Of a stretch of 64,000 nt of DNA, positions 53,870-64,000 are shown piece after piece. A program made the position numbers and the translations under genes. Source of the DNA: Microcoleus vaginatus HSN003 (GTDB lineage: Bacteria > Cyanobacteriota > Cyanobacteriia > Cyanobacteriales > Microcoleaceae); assembly GCF_022701255.1 (NCBI RefSeq), contig NZ_CP031705.1:1116001-1180000 (forward strand). Direction: 5' to 3'. The notes below the pieces were generated by a model. The model was given only the letters and a program-made list of their open reading frames with translations, did not search any database and was not told the DNA's origin. Every line of letters begins with the position of its first letter. Position 1 is the first letter of the stretch.

Positions 53870-56800
53870 ATGGACTCATTAAATATCGAAAATGTCAAGG
53901 TAAGGTTTGATCGAGCAAATTTGCTCGATCGCATCGCCAACCGCATTCGCCGCTCTCTAGAACTGCCCGAAATTCTGAGCGCAACAGCAGCGGAAGTTCA
54001 ATCCTTCTTGGGAACAGACAGAGTAAAAATCTACAAATTTCATAGCGACGGTAGCGGTGAAGTGATTGCCGAATCAATTAACGACAACCGGTTGCCCTCC
54101 CTATTGGGACTGCATTTTCCAGCAGACGATATTCCCCCTCACGCCCGCGAACTGTTCGCGCAAGTACAGGTGCGATCGATCGTCGATATAGAGTCGGGGC
54201 AGCTAGGGCAAAGTCCCCACCGCGATCCGGTTTCGGGCCAACTGCTGCCCGACGAAGTGCGCTTTCGCCCGATCGACCCCTGCCACGCTGAATACTTAAC
54301 TGCACTCGGCGTCAAAGCTTCCTTGGTAGTACCAATTCTTCACGGCGAAGAATTCTGGGGGTTGTTGGTATCTCACCATTCCGAGTCCCGGAGTGTGGCA
54401 GAACACGAACTCCAGGGCGTTCAGATGGTGGCAGATCAGCTCGGCGTCGCCATAGCCCAATCCACCCTCCTCGCCCGAGCGAGGGCGCAAGCTCAACGGG
54501 AAACTGCGGTCAACCTCGTCGCCGCAGCCCTTCACTCCCAGCCGGCGATGGAACTCCAAACAGCTTTGGCAGAATCTGTAGCTGCACTAGACGCAGCCGG
54601 CGGCAGGCTGTGCATTTTCGACACACCATTCATTTCCCACAGCAGCCCAGTTACGAGTTTAGTGCCCTACTCGGACAATTCCACTCAGGCACTCAAAGTC
54701 TACACTTGCGGCTCAGGGCCGAAGATGCAAAATTCAGCAAAATACCAGCAGGTGGAGCAATACAGCGTCTGGCACGAATATTTTAAATCCGGCGAGCAAC
54801 AGGTTTGGGCAATTCCCGACTTGTACCAAGTTAGCAGTTTGAGAAGCCTGCAACCTGCCTTTCGATCGACCAAAATTCGCAGCATTTTAATCCTACCGCT
54901 CCGAACCCGCCAGCAAATATTCGGTTACTTAAGCATTTTTCGAGAAGAATTTGACACCGAAACTCTCTGGGGTAGACAGTTTGATAGCGACGACCGCCTC
55001 GCCCAATCTCGGATATCTTTTGAAGCGTGGAAAGAGTCAAGAACTGCCCAAATTCGCGCATGGAAGGCTGAAGAAATTGAATTATTCCAAATTTTTGGCA
55101 GCCACTTTTCTAATGCTATTAACCACTACCAACTCGATCAACAAATAGAAGAACTTAACACAAATTTAGAAAATCAAGTTCAAAAGCGCACCGCTCAACT
55201 ACAGCAGTTGAGCCAACAGCAGCGAGTGCTGTTTGAAGTGGTGGCAAAAATGCGGCAATCCCTCGACTTAAACAAGATTTTTAGCACGATGTCCCAGGAA
55301 GTGCGGCGGGCTTTAAATGCCGATAGAGTGGCAGTTTACCGCTTCGATCACGCATCAGAATTTAACGACGGCGAATTCGTTTCCGAAGATGTTTTGCCAG
55401 ATTTTGTGTCAACAATGGCAGTCAAAGTGCACGATCGCTGCTTTGGAGAAAACTACGCCAATCTCTACTCTCAAGGGCGAGTTCACGCAATGTCCGACAT
55501 CAGACAGGCCGGACTGCAAGATTGCTTTCGGCAAGTATTGGAGCAATTTCAGGTCAAAGCTACTTTAGTGGCACCGGTGATGAAAGGCAACGACCTTTGG
55601 GGGTTGCTGTGCGTACACCAGTGTTCGGCTCCTCGCAACTGGGAATCTTCCGAAATTAAGTTTGCTACTCAAATTTCCGCTCAGCTCAGCATCGCCTTAG
55701 AACAAGCAGATCTGCTCGGTCAAACTCAGCAGCAAGCAGTGGAGTTGCAGCGGGCAGCAGAGCAGGAGCGAATACTGTTTGAGGTAGTTGCTAAGATTCG
55801 ACACTCTCTCGATTTAGATACAATTTTTCACACGACAACTACAGAACTGCGGCGGATTTTAAAGGCAGATAGAGTTGGCATTTATCGCTTCGATACGGAC
55901 TCAAAGTTTAATGAAGGCCAATTTATTACTGAAGATGTTTTGCCAGGTTTTTGTTCGGCAATGGATGTTAAAGTTCGCGATCAATGTTTTGGGGAAAACT
56001 ATGCGAATAAATACAGTCAGGGACGCATTCAAGTGTTGCCAGATATCGAAAGTGCGGGACTCTCCGACTGCCACGCTGCTATTTTAGCTCAATTTCAAAT
56101 TAGATCTCAGGTGATTATGCCGCTGATGAATGGCAGCGAGCTTTGGGGCTTGCTGTGCGTCCACCAGTGCGAGGGTTCGCGCAATTGGAAAACTTCGGAA
56201 ATCCAGTTTGCTACGCAAGTCGCAACTCAGTTGAGCGTAGCATTAGAACAAGCAGATTTGCTCGCTAAAACGCGGCAGCAAACGATTGAATTGCAGGGGG
56301 CAGCCGAGCAACAGCGGATACTATTTGAAGTGGTGGCAAAGATTCGAGAATCTCTCGATATCAACGCAATTTTTAAGACTGCAACCCAAGAAGTTTGTCA
56401 GTTTATGCAAGTCGATAGAATTGCTGTCTATCGCTTTACTCCTGATTGGGGTGGTCAATATGTAGCAGAGTTTGTGAAAGATGGCTGGATAAAATTGATA
56501 GGGGAAGGTATCAGTACGGTTTGGCAAGATACTTATTTGCAGGAAACCCGAGGCGGCAGATATCTTAATAATGAAAGTCTAGCCGTTGACGATATCTATC
56601 AAGTTAGCCACTCGGAGTGTGTTGTGGCTATTTTAGAGCAATTTCAGGTGAAGGCTTATGCGATAACGCCGATTTTTGTAGGACAAGAACTTTGGGGTTT
56701 GCTGACAGCGTATCAACATTCTGGAACCCGCAGTTGGGAAAGTTCAGAAGTTAACTTTTTAGCTCAGATTGCTAATCAATTAGGCGTAGCTATCCAACAA

Positions 56801-57727
56801 GCCGATTTGCTGGCTCAAACCAGACGCCAAGCAGAACAAATCGCTCAAAGTTTAAAGGAGTTGCAGCAAACTCAAGCTCAATTGATTCAAACTGAAAAAA
56901 TGTCTGGTTTGGGGCAACTGGTAGCCGGGATTGCTCACGAAATTAACAATCCGGTTAATTTTATTTACGGCAATCTCAATCACGCTAGTGAATATACTGC
57001 TAGTTTATTGAGTTTGCTGGAACTTTACCAGCAGCAATATCCCGATTCTAGTCCTGAAATTGACGAATTGAGCGAAGATGTTGACTTGGAATTTCTGCTA
57101 GAAGATTTGCCCAAATTGCTATCGTCAATGAAGGTGGGAGCCGATCGCATCCGTCAAATAGTTCTATCTTTAAGGAATTTCTCTCGTCTTGACGAAAGTC
57201 AAATGAAGGCGGTTGATATTCACGAAGGGATTGACAGCACGCTGTTAATTTTACAGCACAGGCTGAAATCTAATGCGGACAGTGCAAACATTGTGCTAGT
57301 GAAAGAATACGGCATTTTGCCTTTGGTTGAGTGTTATGCTGGACAGTTGAATCAGGTGTTTATGAATGTAATTGGGAATGCGATCGATGCTTTGGAATCG
57401 CACAAGTTGCTCGCTGACCAATCTGTGGCTCCTCAAATTAAAATTTCTACTTCTGTCGGTCAACTTAATGGCAATCTTCCTAGCGCGGTGATTCGGATTT
57501 CTGACAACGGCACGGGGATTTCGGAATCTATGAGACAACGCATTTTTGACCCTTTTTTCACCACTAAGTCGGTGGGGAAAGGTACAGGATTGGGACTGTC
57601 AATTAGTTACCAAATTGTGGTAGAAAAACACGGTGGCGTTTTAAAATGCAATTCGGAATTGGGGAAAGGTACTGAGTTTGTGATCGAGATTCCGCTGCGA
57701 CAGCAGCCAGTAGTCATTAGTCAGTAG
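53870..57727 (+). CDS. Multi-GAF cyanobacteriochrome sensor histidine kinase
   Basis: A 1285-residue soluble kinase with five GAF domains. GAF1 (~20-200) is phytochrome-like, with the DIP motif (FPADDIPPHA) and Cys138-His139 (DPCHAEYL). GAF2 (~215-420) shows no bilin motif. GAF3 (~450-612) has a DXCF motif (DRCF, Cys524) and Cys552 28 residues later, but Phe follows it. GAF4 (~635-795) has DQCF (Cys706) and Cys734-His735. GAF5 (~815-980) looks like a red/green-type domain (WQDTYLQET, VDDIY) with Cys917 followed by Val. A coiled coil leads to the HisKA domain (His1023, GIAHEINNPVNF) and an HATPase. The 28-residue Cys spacing matches dual-cysteine blue/green cyanobacteriochromes. Light sensing is inferred. 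The last codons lie in a heptad repeat. Confidence 0.9.
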   Translation: MDSLNIENVKVRFDRANLLDRIANRIRRSLELPEILSATAAEVQSFLGTDRVKIYKFHSDGSGEVIAESINDNRLPSLLGLHFPADDIPPHARELFAQVQVRSIVDIESGQLGQSPHRDPVSGQLLPDEVRFRPIDPCHAEYLTALGVKASLVVPILHGEEFWGLLVSHHSESRSVAEHELQGVQMVADQLGVAIAQSTLLARARAQAQRETAVNLVAAALHSQPAMELQTALAESVAALDAAGGRLCIFDTPFISHSSPVTSLVPYSDNSTQALKVYTCGSGPKMQNSAKYQQVEQYSVWHEYFKSGEQQVWAIPDLYQVSSLRSLQPAFRSTKIRSILILPLRTRQQIFGYLSIFREEFDTETLWGRQFDSDDRLAQSRISFEAWKESRTAQIRAWKAEEIELFQIFGSHFSNAINHYQLDQQIEELNTNLENQVQKRTAQLQQLSQQQRVLFEVVAKMRQSLDLNKIFSTMSQEVRRALNADRVAVYRFDHASEFNDGEFVSEDVLPDFVSTMAVKVHDRCFGENYANLYSQGRVHAMSDIRQAGLQDCFRQVLEQFQVKATLVAPVMKGNDLWGLLCVHQCSAPRNWESSEIKFATQISAQLSIALEQADLLGQTQQQAVELQRAAEQERILFEVVAKIRHSLDLDTIFHTTTTELRRILKADRVGIYRFDTDSKFNEGQFITEDVLPGFCSAMDVKVRDQCFGENYANKYSQGRIQVLPDIESAGLSDCHAAILAQFQIRSQVIMPLMNGSELWGLLCVHQCEGSRNWKTSEIQFATQVATQLSVALEQADLLAKTRQQTIELQGAAEQQRILFEVVAKIRESLDINAIFKTATQEVCQFMQVDRIAVYRFTPDWGGQYVAEFVKDGWIKLIGEGISTVWQDTYLQETRGGRYLNNESLAVDDIYQVSHSECVVAILEQFQVKAYAITPIFVGQELWGLLTAYQHSGTRSWESSEVNFLAQIANQLGVAIQQADLLAQTRRQAEQIAQSLKELQQTQAQLIQTEKMSGLGQLVAGIAHEINNPVNFIYGNLNHASEYTASLLSLLELYQQQYPDSSPEIDELSEDVDLEFLLEDLPKLLSSMKVGADRIRQIVLSLRNFSRLDESQMKAVDIHEGIDSTLLILQHRLKSNADSANIVLVKEYGILPLVECYAGQLNQVFMNVIGNAIDALESHKLLADQSVAPQIKISTSVGQLNGNLPSAVIRISDNGTGISESMRQRIFDPFFTTKSVGKGTGLGLSISYQIVVEKHGGVLKCNSELGKGTEFVIEIPLRQQPVVISQ

Positions 57728-58169
57728 TCATCATCCCTCTTGCTTCATTAGACCTCTTGCAAAAATAATTAGGACGGGATCTCCGGCCCATCAATTGATG
57801 ATATCAATTCCGGTTGCACCGGAATTATTGTTGACTGTTGACTGTTGACTGTTGACGGGCGGGTCGAAAAACTGAATGGTTGAGTGTTAACTGTTGACTC
57901 GATTTTATTATTCCCATGCAACCGGCAACGATCTGAAAAGTATTTGGGCAAGATGTCGAATGTACCATAATATTGATCATGAAAATTGGCAGCCTTTCAA
58001 AAGTTTTCATGCCTTGATAAAAAAGAAAACTAAAGCCGTCAAGCGCAGGACGAGGGAGAATCTCATATTTGTAAAAAAACTTCTTCTTCGTTCTTCCTCT
58101 TTCCTCCCGCCTCACAACTTCAATTTCTAGCTTGGGTGCTTTCATTGAGATGCTACCAAGGACAAGGCT
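57728..58169. other. Convergent intergenic region with hairpin and heptad repeats
   Basis: A 442-bp gap between two convergent kinases. It holds a palindrome AATTCCGGT-TGC-ACCGGAATT (57806-57826), the likely terminator region. GTTGACT heptads fill 57829-57858, with further units near 57886-57898. No real gene is seen. Confidence 0.55.
57829..57858. repeat. Heptad array (GTTGACT)x4
   Basis: Four tandem GTTGACT units between the two kinase genes, the complement-sense relative of the AACAGTC/GACAGTT arrays elsewhere. Confidence 0.85.
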
Positions 58170-61100
58170 CTAACTTTTAATCTTTTGTAGTTCTTGTTGG
58201 AGAGTATTCTTGACCCGATCGTACTCACCCTCGATTTGAGCTAATAGGGTTGAGGCTCGATCGAGTTCACCAGAGGTACTCATGACTTCTAACCTGCCAC
58301 AAAGCTGGGCCAGAGGAGCCGCGCTTAGATTCGCACTACTGCCTTTGAGGGTATGAGCCACTCGCTTTAGGGCTTGAGTATCCCCTTGGTCGATCGCTAA
58401 TTTCATAGCTTGTAGCAACTTTAGAGATTCCTCAAAGTAGCAGTTCGCCAGCAAGCTCAAAATCTTGGTTGAATCTTCATCGATGCTGCTACAGAAGGCT
58501 TGCAGTTCTGTGAGGTTAACCGCTGGCACATCAATTTCTGGCTTCTGGCTATCTGATTCCTCCTTTTGGGCTTGCTGCGTTTCCTGGGTGGGTGGACACT
58601 GACTCAGCGCTTGGATGAGAGCCTCTACTCGAATTGGTTTACTGATATAGTCATTCATGCCAGCATCAAGACAAAGCTCGCGATCGCCCTGCATGGCATT
58701 CGCCGTCATTGCAATAATTCGGGGACGAGCATGAGCCGGCCACTGCTCACAAATACGACGGCTGGCTTCCAGTCCATCCATCTCTGGCATTTGTACATCC
58801 ATCAACACTAGATCATAAGGCTGGCGATTCAGGGCTTCCAAGACTTCTAATCCATTGGCAGCAACATCGGCTCGGTATCCCAAACGCTCCAGCAGCAGCA
58901 GTGCCACCTTCTGATTCACCAAATGATCTTCTGCTAATAGAATTCGCAGTGGAAGTCTCTGGGCCAGTTTAATATCATCCTGGACAGGGGTAGGGGGCCG
59001 CTGTTGAACTTTTGTCGGTTGAGCTTGTAGCACCTGAGTCAGGACTTCATAAAGTTGGGATTGCTTGATGGGTTTGCTTAAACAAGCCGCAAAGTGGCTA
59101 GAGAGCTCTGAATAACTGGCTTCTGGTTTGCCCATTGAAGTCAGCAGCACCAGGGGTAAACGGTGGCATTTAGGATGCTGGTGGATGGCTGAGGCGAGTG
59201 TCAGGCCATCCATTTGTGGCATTTGCATATCTAAAATAGCGACATCAAACGTTTCTCCATTCTCAAGCCAGTTGAGCGCTTCCACAGGCGATTGGGCAGC
59301 GCGAATCTGCATCCCCCAAGTCTCGGCTTGCAACGTCAGAATTTGTCGGTTAATGGGCAGGTCATCGACGATTAATAAATGCTTGCCAGATAGTTCTGGT
59401 AGCATTTCACTCGGTTCCGCTAACTCAGTAGCAACAGAGGATGCCACAATCGTGAAGTAGAAGGTGGAACCAATTGTGAGTCGATGAGGCTTAGTGGCTT
59501 GCCATTTTGGTGAAGGGGTTCCTCCGACGTGGCCGGAGCTCTCAACCCACATCATGCCGTTCATCGTTTCAGTGAGTCGCTTACTAATTGCCAAACCTAA
59601 GCCAGTCCCTCCATACTGCCGAGTCGTGGAAGTATCTACTTGGCTAAAAGACTTGAACAGTCGATCGAGCCGGTCTGCTGGAATGCCAATGCCTGTGTCT
59701 TGAATGGCAAACTGAATTTCATACAAGCTTTCGGGCAAGTTCCCTGGCTCAGAAATCGTTTTTTCAGAATCAACGAGAGAGGCTTGCACCGAAATGGTAA
59801 CTTCCCCAGTTTCGGTAAACTTAATCGCATTGTTGAGCAAGTTAACTAGAATCTGACGGAGACGAGTGACATCACCCAAAATGAAATTAGGAGTCTGAGG
59901 GTGGATCAGGTAGCCCAACTCAATTCCCTTCTCATCTGCTTTAACTGCAAGTTGGTCGATCGCACCTTCTATGCAATCTCTCAACTTCAAGGGATGCTTT
60001 TCTAGCTCCAGCTTGCCCGACTCAATTTTGGAGAAGTCAAGGATGTCGTTGATGATGCTCAGCAGGGTATCCCCACTATTGCGAATCGTCTCGATAAAGT
60101 CTCGCTGTTGAGCCTTGAGTTCTGTATCCAGCAGCAGTCCCGTCATGCCAATAACCGCATTCATGGGAGTGCGAATTTCATGGCTCATCATCGCCAGAAA
60201 CTCACTTTTGGCTCGGCTGGCAGCTTCTGCTTCTCGTCTAGTTTGCTCCAGGGCCAAGTTTTTCAGAGTTAATTCTTCTCGTTGTCGAGTTTCTTGCTCT
60301 AGTAATTTGGCTTGAGCTAGGGCAATTCCTACTTGAGCCGCGACAGATTCTAGCAACTCGATTTGATCGGCAGTCCAATGACGGTAGTGATCGCACTGGT
60401 ACAGACAAATGGCACCATTCGGTTCTCCTTGGTAAGAGGTTCGCACTGCTAATGTCGATCTCAATTTGAGACGGGTAAAAATTGAATGAGCACAGGTGAG
60501 CAATGAATCGCAATAGACATCCGGGGAAGCGATAGCTTCATCTTTAGCCATCAACTGTTTTGTATAAGCAGGACTGGCTGCCAAAATGTCATGCGGCCCG
60601 CTGGGGGCAGATCCGCGCGCTAGATATTCTGCAACTACAGGAAACTGAGGCTGCGGATTGTCCAGGTATGTGCTAATTAAGCAGCGACTGACCCCAAAAG
60701 CTTGCCCAATCTGAATAGCAGCCGTTTCAAATATCTGCTGAGCATTGAGGCTTTGACGAATTTCTTGGGTAATTTGCTTCAGCAGTAGGGCTTTTCGCAA
60801 CTGTCGTTGTAGTGCTTCTTCTGCCTGCTTGCGATCGCTAATATCCTTCATGAAGCAGTGATACCCCACAAAGACATTTTGCTCGTCATAAGCAGACACC
60901 ATCACCACTTGTTTATAGAACATAGAGCCATTTTTTCGCATCCCCCTAGCTTCCATTTCGACTCTGCCCTCTCTCAACATCTGTTGATAAGCAGCCCCCA
61001 TCCTGCCAACATCTTCAGGATGAACGGTTCTTTGCCATTCCATCCCTAGCATTTCCTCTGGCTGATATCCGCAGATGGTGGCATAAGTTTCGTTAACGAA

Positions 61101-64000
61101 GATATAGCCTCCTTGAGGGTCGATCCGAGAAATGCCTGCCACGGCATTTTCTAGCGCTGCACTCATTTGTTGTAGTTCTGCTTCGGCGCGTTTGCGATCG
61201 CTAATTTCAATCAGAATGCAACCCACTGCTACAGGCTGCTCTGCATCCTTGAAAATGGGGAAGTGAGAAGTTAGCCAGTAGCGCTTGGCACCCGTTGGAT
61301 TGGGTACTTGTCCGCTCATTTCCAAGCTGATGGAAGGTTGTCCTGTCGTTAAAACCTGTTGTAACAGTGCATTTATACCAGGAGCAAATTCCCCCAAAAT
61401 ATCATCGGTTGTCTTAACTAAGTGATCCTCTACAGAGTGACCATTAATTTCAGCTAGTGCCTCATTTATTTGTAAAAATCTCAACTGGCGATCGTATATA
61501 CACAGCCCCACCCCTGCTAGGGAAGATCCTTTAAAGAAAGCATTCAATAATTGCTCTCTGGCTTTAATTTCCTGCTCTAACTTTTTGCGGTTGGTAATAT
61601 CGCTGTGAGAACCAGTCATACGCACAACTCTGCCCGCTGCATCCGAAAGTGCTTGCCCTCGAGCCAAAATCCATTTGTACCTCCCATTCTTGCAAAGCAC
61701 TCGATGTTCTGTAATATAAAAGGGAGTTTTGCGCTGAAAGTGATTTTGAATTGCTTGCATCACCCATCCGATATCGTCGGGATGAACTCGTTTACTCCAT
61801 TCATCTAAATGATTGGGGATTTCCTGCTCCTGGTAGCCCAACATCTCTTTCCAGCGAGCCGAGAAGAATACTTCATTGGTGTTGACGTTCCAATCCCATA
61901 CCCCATCATTACTACCACGTAGGGCGAGTTGCCACCTCTCTTCACTGGCTTGTAGAGCGGCTTCTGACTGATGCCCTTCGATTTCACTACCAATCCACTG
62001 AGCCATCAGCTTCAGCAATTCCACATGGGCAGATTTAAAGATGTGTGCACGGGGAGAGTTACTAGAAAAGCTGAGGGTACTGTAGACTTTGCCTGCAACT
62101 AAAACTCGTGTTCCAATATAAGCTTCCATGCCAAGGGCAAGATAGGCAGGATGGTGACACCATTTTGAGCTGCCTATATGTTGGATGGTTAGGGGTTCAT
62201 TGGTGTCTAAAACTTCCCTGCACAAAGTTTGGTTAATATCAAAGGCATCACCTGGCTTTAGGACTCCATCAGGCGATCGCACAGCCATCACCTCATAACG
62301 ATTATCTTGCACACGAGCCAAGATGCCACATTCAAGCCGAAAGGTCTGACATCCCATGTCAATCAACGCTTGGATGCGCTGCTCAAAATTGAGATTTGGG
62401 GTAGCAGTGACTTCATATAAAGCTCGTATTGCCACCTCTCTTGTTCTTAGTTCAGCTTCGGCTTGTTTACGTCTCTTAATTTCAGCTTTCAGAGAGCGAT
62501 TGATTTTGGATAATCTTTGCGTTCGTTCTTGAACCCGCTGTTCTAATGTAGCGTTGACCTGTTTAATCTCGCTAAATTTTTGATTAAGCACGATTGCCAT
62601 CAATTGAAAATTTATAGCAAGCTCATTGATTTCACTAACAGAGCTCTGTTTCCATTCAAATGTTTCTTCTGAAAGCTTGTTGGGTAAATCAGTAGTCGCA
62701 ACAGCTAAATAGGATAATGGCTTGACCAGCCGTTCGCTAACCAGCGTTGCAAACAAAAATGCCAACATTGTGATGACGAGTAGAATACTCAAGTCAGCCT
62801 TGTAGCGATTTTGTAAATTTTCTACATAGGGAGTGGCTGGAATTTCTAAGCGTAATTTCCAGTCCACATCGGAGCTAATTGTAAATTCCTGTATATACAG
62901 AGAGTTTTTCCAACGGATCATCGGATTGTTGCCCTTAGAAGGAACCCACTGCTGCAAGGTTCCCTCTAAGGTGCGAGTGCTGCCGTCCTTTGACTCCTCA
63001 AGGCTGGTCAAAAGCTTTTGGTCGGATTGATTACTCGCAATGACTCGGTTGTTTTGATCTAGCAATGTAATGCGTAATTGCTGATTGTTTCTCTGGAAAA
63101 TGTAGAGAGCTTTGATCTGGCTCAATCCTAATGAACCGTGTATCAGCCCAAGAAAACGACCTTGAACTTGCAGGGGTACATTCACTCCTACATGAGGTTC
63201 GTCCATTAATAGGTCTTGGTGGATAGAAGTCATCCAAGGTTTCAACCGCTCTTGAGCCAGGGTAATGAGAGATTTATGTGCCGTGCTTTGTTCGATTAAC
63301 TGCCGACGGGTTTGAGTAAAAGGAGAAGAAGTAGCTAAAATTGTTCCCGATGAATCGGTCACATAAATTTGGTCGAAATCTGGCAACAACTGATCGATCA
63401 GGCTAATGTTTTGTTGTAGCTGAGCGGATGATTGAATCCCTGTATTAGCAGTAACGGCTTCAGGCAGGAGCGATTTTTCAGCTAATGTATTCAAAGCTAA
63501 GAGATGTCGCTGATGCCATCTAGATATTGCGCTAGTGAGAGTTTTTGCGTTGGTTTGTAACTCCGTTTGCACCGTCGTTTGGATTTGACCGACAAAGTAT
63601 CTACCATCAAAAAATAAGAGGAGCAGTCCTGGAAAAAAGACAAAAGCAACCAACAGATGAAAAATAGTTTGTTGTAAAGAGATGGCGAAATGTTTTGAAT
63701 GAGTAACCCACCGATGAATCGGGGCATAAGAAATGATTAAGCTGGCAACTAAGGCATTAAAAATGCCGTTGACTGCTTGTTTGCACATAACGAGGATGAG
63801 CTGAGTCGCCTCCATGTGCATCATTTGACCGTAGAAAAGCCAAACGAGGGGCATTCCAATTAATAACCAGTAAATCCCATCGAATAAAAGGAGGTTCGGA
63901 TGTTTGCGCTTCTTGCAAAGAAACCCAACAAACACAGCCTCAATTACCAAAATAATCGTGGCGTATGGATGATTCCAAAGGACATAAGTATAGCTGGCTG
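58170..64000 (-). CDS. Giant membrane hybrid sensor kinase with two receivers and HPt (N-terminus off the window)
   Basis: The open frame continues past the right edge, so the N-terminus is missing; the track-visible start at 63950 is a TTG inside a hydrophobic domain and is not the true start. Counting from 63950: several membrane helices (1-110), an extracytoplasmic dCache-like sensor (~120-385), a helix and HAMP-like linker (~390-490), GAF (~505-655), three PAS (~665-1045), GAF (~1055-1215), HisKA with His1257 ([11 protein letters not shown]), HATPase, REC1 ([11 protein letters not shown]), REC2 ([11 protein letters not shown]) and a C-terminal HPt ([12 protein letters not shown]). This is a complete internal phosphorelay. 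The stimulus is unknown. It converges on the cyanobacteriochrome gene. Confidence 0.9.
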   Translation of the reverse strand, partial: ASYTYVLWNHPYATIILVIEAVFVGFLCKKRKHPNLLLFDGIYWLLIGMPLVWLFYGQMMHMEATQLILVMCKQAVNGIFNALVASLIISYAPIHRWVTHSKHFAISLQQTIFHLLVAFVFFPGLLLLFFDGRYFVGQIQTTVQTELQTNAKTLTSAISRWHQRHLLALNTLAEKSLLPEAVTANTGIQSSAQLQQNISLIDQLLPDFDQIYVTDSSGTILATSSPFTQTRRQLIEQSTAHKSLITLAQERLKPWMTSIHQDLLMDEPHVGVNVPLQVQGRFLGLIHGSLGLSQIKALYIFQRNNQQLRITLLDQNNRVIASNQSDQKLLTSLEESKDGSTRTLEGTLQQWVPSKGNNPMIRWKNSLYIQEFTISSDVDWKLRLEIPATPYVENLQNRYKADLSILLVITMLAFLFATLVSERLVKPLSYLAVATTDLPNKLSEETFEWKQSSVSEINELAINFQLMAIVLNQKFSEIKQVNATLEQRVQERTQRLSKINRSLKAEIKRRKQAEAELRTREVAIRALYEVTATPNLNFEQRIQALIDMGCQTFRLECGILARVQDNRYEVMAVRSPDGVLKPGDAFDINQTLCREVLDTNEPLTIQHIGSSKWCHHPAYLALGMEAYIGTRVLVAGKVYSTLSFSSNSPRAHIFKSAHVELLKLMAQWIGSEIEGHQSEAALQASEERWQLALRGSNDGVWDWNVNTNEVFFSARWKEMLGYQEQEIPNHLDEWSKRVHPDDIGWVMQAIQNHFQRKTPFYITEHRVLCKNGRYKWILARGQALSDAAGRVVRMTGSHSDITNRKKLEQEIKAREQLLNAFFKGSSLAGVGLCIYDRQLRFLQINEALAEINGHSVEDHLVKTTDDILGEFAPGINALLQQVLTTGQPSISLEMSGQVPNPTGAKRYWLTSHFPIFKDAEQPVAVGCILIEISDRKRAEAELQQMSAALENAVAGISRIDPQGGYIFVNETYATICGYQPEEMLGMEWQRTVHPEDVGRMGAAYQQMLREGRVEMEARGMRKNGSMFYKQVVMVSAYDEQNVFVGYHCFMKDISDRKQAEEALQRQLRKALLLKQITQEIRQSLNAQQIFETAAIQIGQAFGVSRCLISTYLDNPQPQFPVVAEYLARGSAPSGPHDILAASPAYTKQLMAKDEAIASPDVYCDSLLTCAHSIFTRLKLRSTLAVRTSYQGEPNGAICLYQCDHYRHWTADQIELLESVAAQVGIALAQAKLLEQETRQREELTLKNLALEQTRREAEAASRAKSEFLAMMSHEIRTPMNAVIGMTGLLLDTELKAQQRDFIETIRNSGDTLLSIINDILDFSKIESGKLELEKHPLKLRDCIEGAIDQLAVKADEKGIELGYLIHPQTPNFILGDVTRLRQILVNLLNNAIKFTETGEVTISVQASLVDSEKTISEPGNLPESLYEIQFAIQDTGIGIPADRLDRLFKSFSQVDTSTTRQYGGTGLGLAISKRLTETMNGMMWVESSGHVGGTPSPKWQATKPHRLTIGSTFYFTIVASSVATELAEPSEMLPELSGKHLLIVDDLPINRQILTLQAETWGMQIRAAQSPVEALNWLENGETFDVAILDMQMPQMDGLTLASAIHQHPKCHRLPLVLLTSMGKPEASYSELSSHFAACLSKPIKQSQLYEVLTQVLQAQPTKVQQRPPTPVQDDIKLAQRLPLRILLAEDHLVNQKVALLLLERLGYRADVAANGLEVLEALNRQPYDLVLMDVQMPEMDGLEASRRICEQWPAHARPRIIAMTANAMQGDRELCLDAGMNDYISKPIRVEALIQALSQCPPTQETQQAQKEESDSQKPEIDVPAVNLTELQAFCSSIDEDSTKILSLLANCYFEESLKLLQAMKLAIDQGDTQALKRVAHTLKGSSANLSAAPLAQLCGRLEVMSTSGELDRASTLLAQIEGEYDRVKNTLQQELQKIKS

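Noticed and set aside
53719-53910. 63-residue plus-strand frame before the cyanobacteriochrome gene
   Set aside because: It overlaps the next gene's start, is rich in AT-type codons and matches nothing recognisable.

Overview
The window reads as chromosomal DNA of a filamentous cyanobacterium of the Microcoleus/Oscillatoria/Phormidium type. The evidence is photosystem II genes (psbD, psbC), the photosystem I assembly factor ycf4, a CruP-type carotenoid-cyclase paralogue, and cyanobacteria-restricted families (DUF1830, DUF1818, DUF1400-like). It also has very frequent GCGATCGC (HIP1) octamers and many short tandem heptanucleotide repeats (STRRs) between, and sometimes inside, genes. The genus is inferred. 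There is no prophage, CRISPR array or rRNA operon. The only RNA gene seen is a tRNA-Pro(UGG).

Layout. 1-4.1 kb: a minus-strand signalling group of a CheY-like regulator, CheW and a multi-PAS sensor cut by the left edge. 5-19.3 kb: metabolism and housekeeping, with an Fe-S type CysH, a class II aldolase behind a duplicated promoter, Tex, two Uma2-family nucleases, a PIN/TRAM membrane protein, HemW, small Cys-rich and DUF1830 proteins, CruP, a lipid kinase and a HEAT-repeat protein. 19.4-22.9 kb: an ethylene-receptor-like PAS/GAF histidine kinase. 23.4-27.7 kb: LysR regulator, TrpD-like protein, MobA and a class V aminotransferase, separated by heptad repeats that supply several start and stop codons. 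28-35.8 kb: envelope and hydrolytic proteins (LCP, pentapeptide, SLH, amidase, SGNH) and a lone tnpB. 36-49.6 kb: RpoZ, DUF1818, tRNA-Pro, a MscS-like channel, a broken tnpB, SRPBCC, DUF1400-like, SirB1, MutL, a cyclic-nucleotide-binding histidine kinase, a ketoacyl-ACP synthase and a cyclophilin lipoprotein. 49.9-53.4 kb: ycf4 divergent from psbD-psbC. 53.9-64 kb: a multi-GAF cyanobacteriochrome kinase converging on a giant hybrid kinase that runs off the right edge.

How it fits together: five large sensor kinases in 64 kb point to heavy environmental and light sensing. Most metabolic genes appear to be single transcription units, as is usual in these genomes. The most unusual points are three. 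First, psbD and psbC, normally overlapping, are separated here by 157 bp, and a vestigial copy of the psbD 3' end still carries the psbC ribosome-binding site and GTG start. Second, one kinase contains two DXCF-type cyanobacteriochrome GAF domains plus two further bilin-type GAFs. Third, heptad repeats have entered coding sequence, in the ketoacyl synthase and in mutL.
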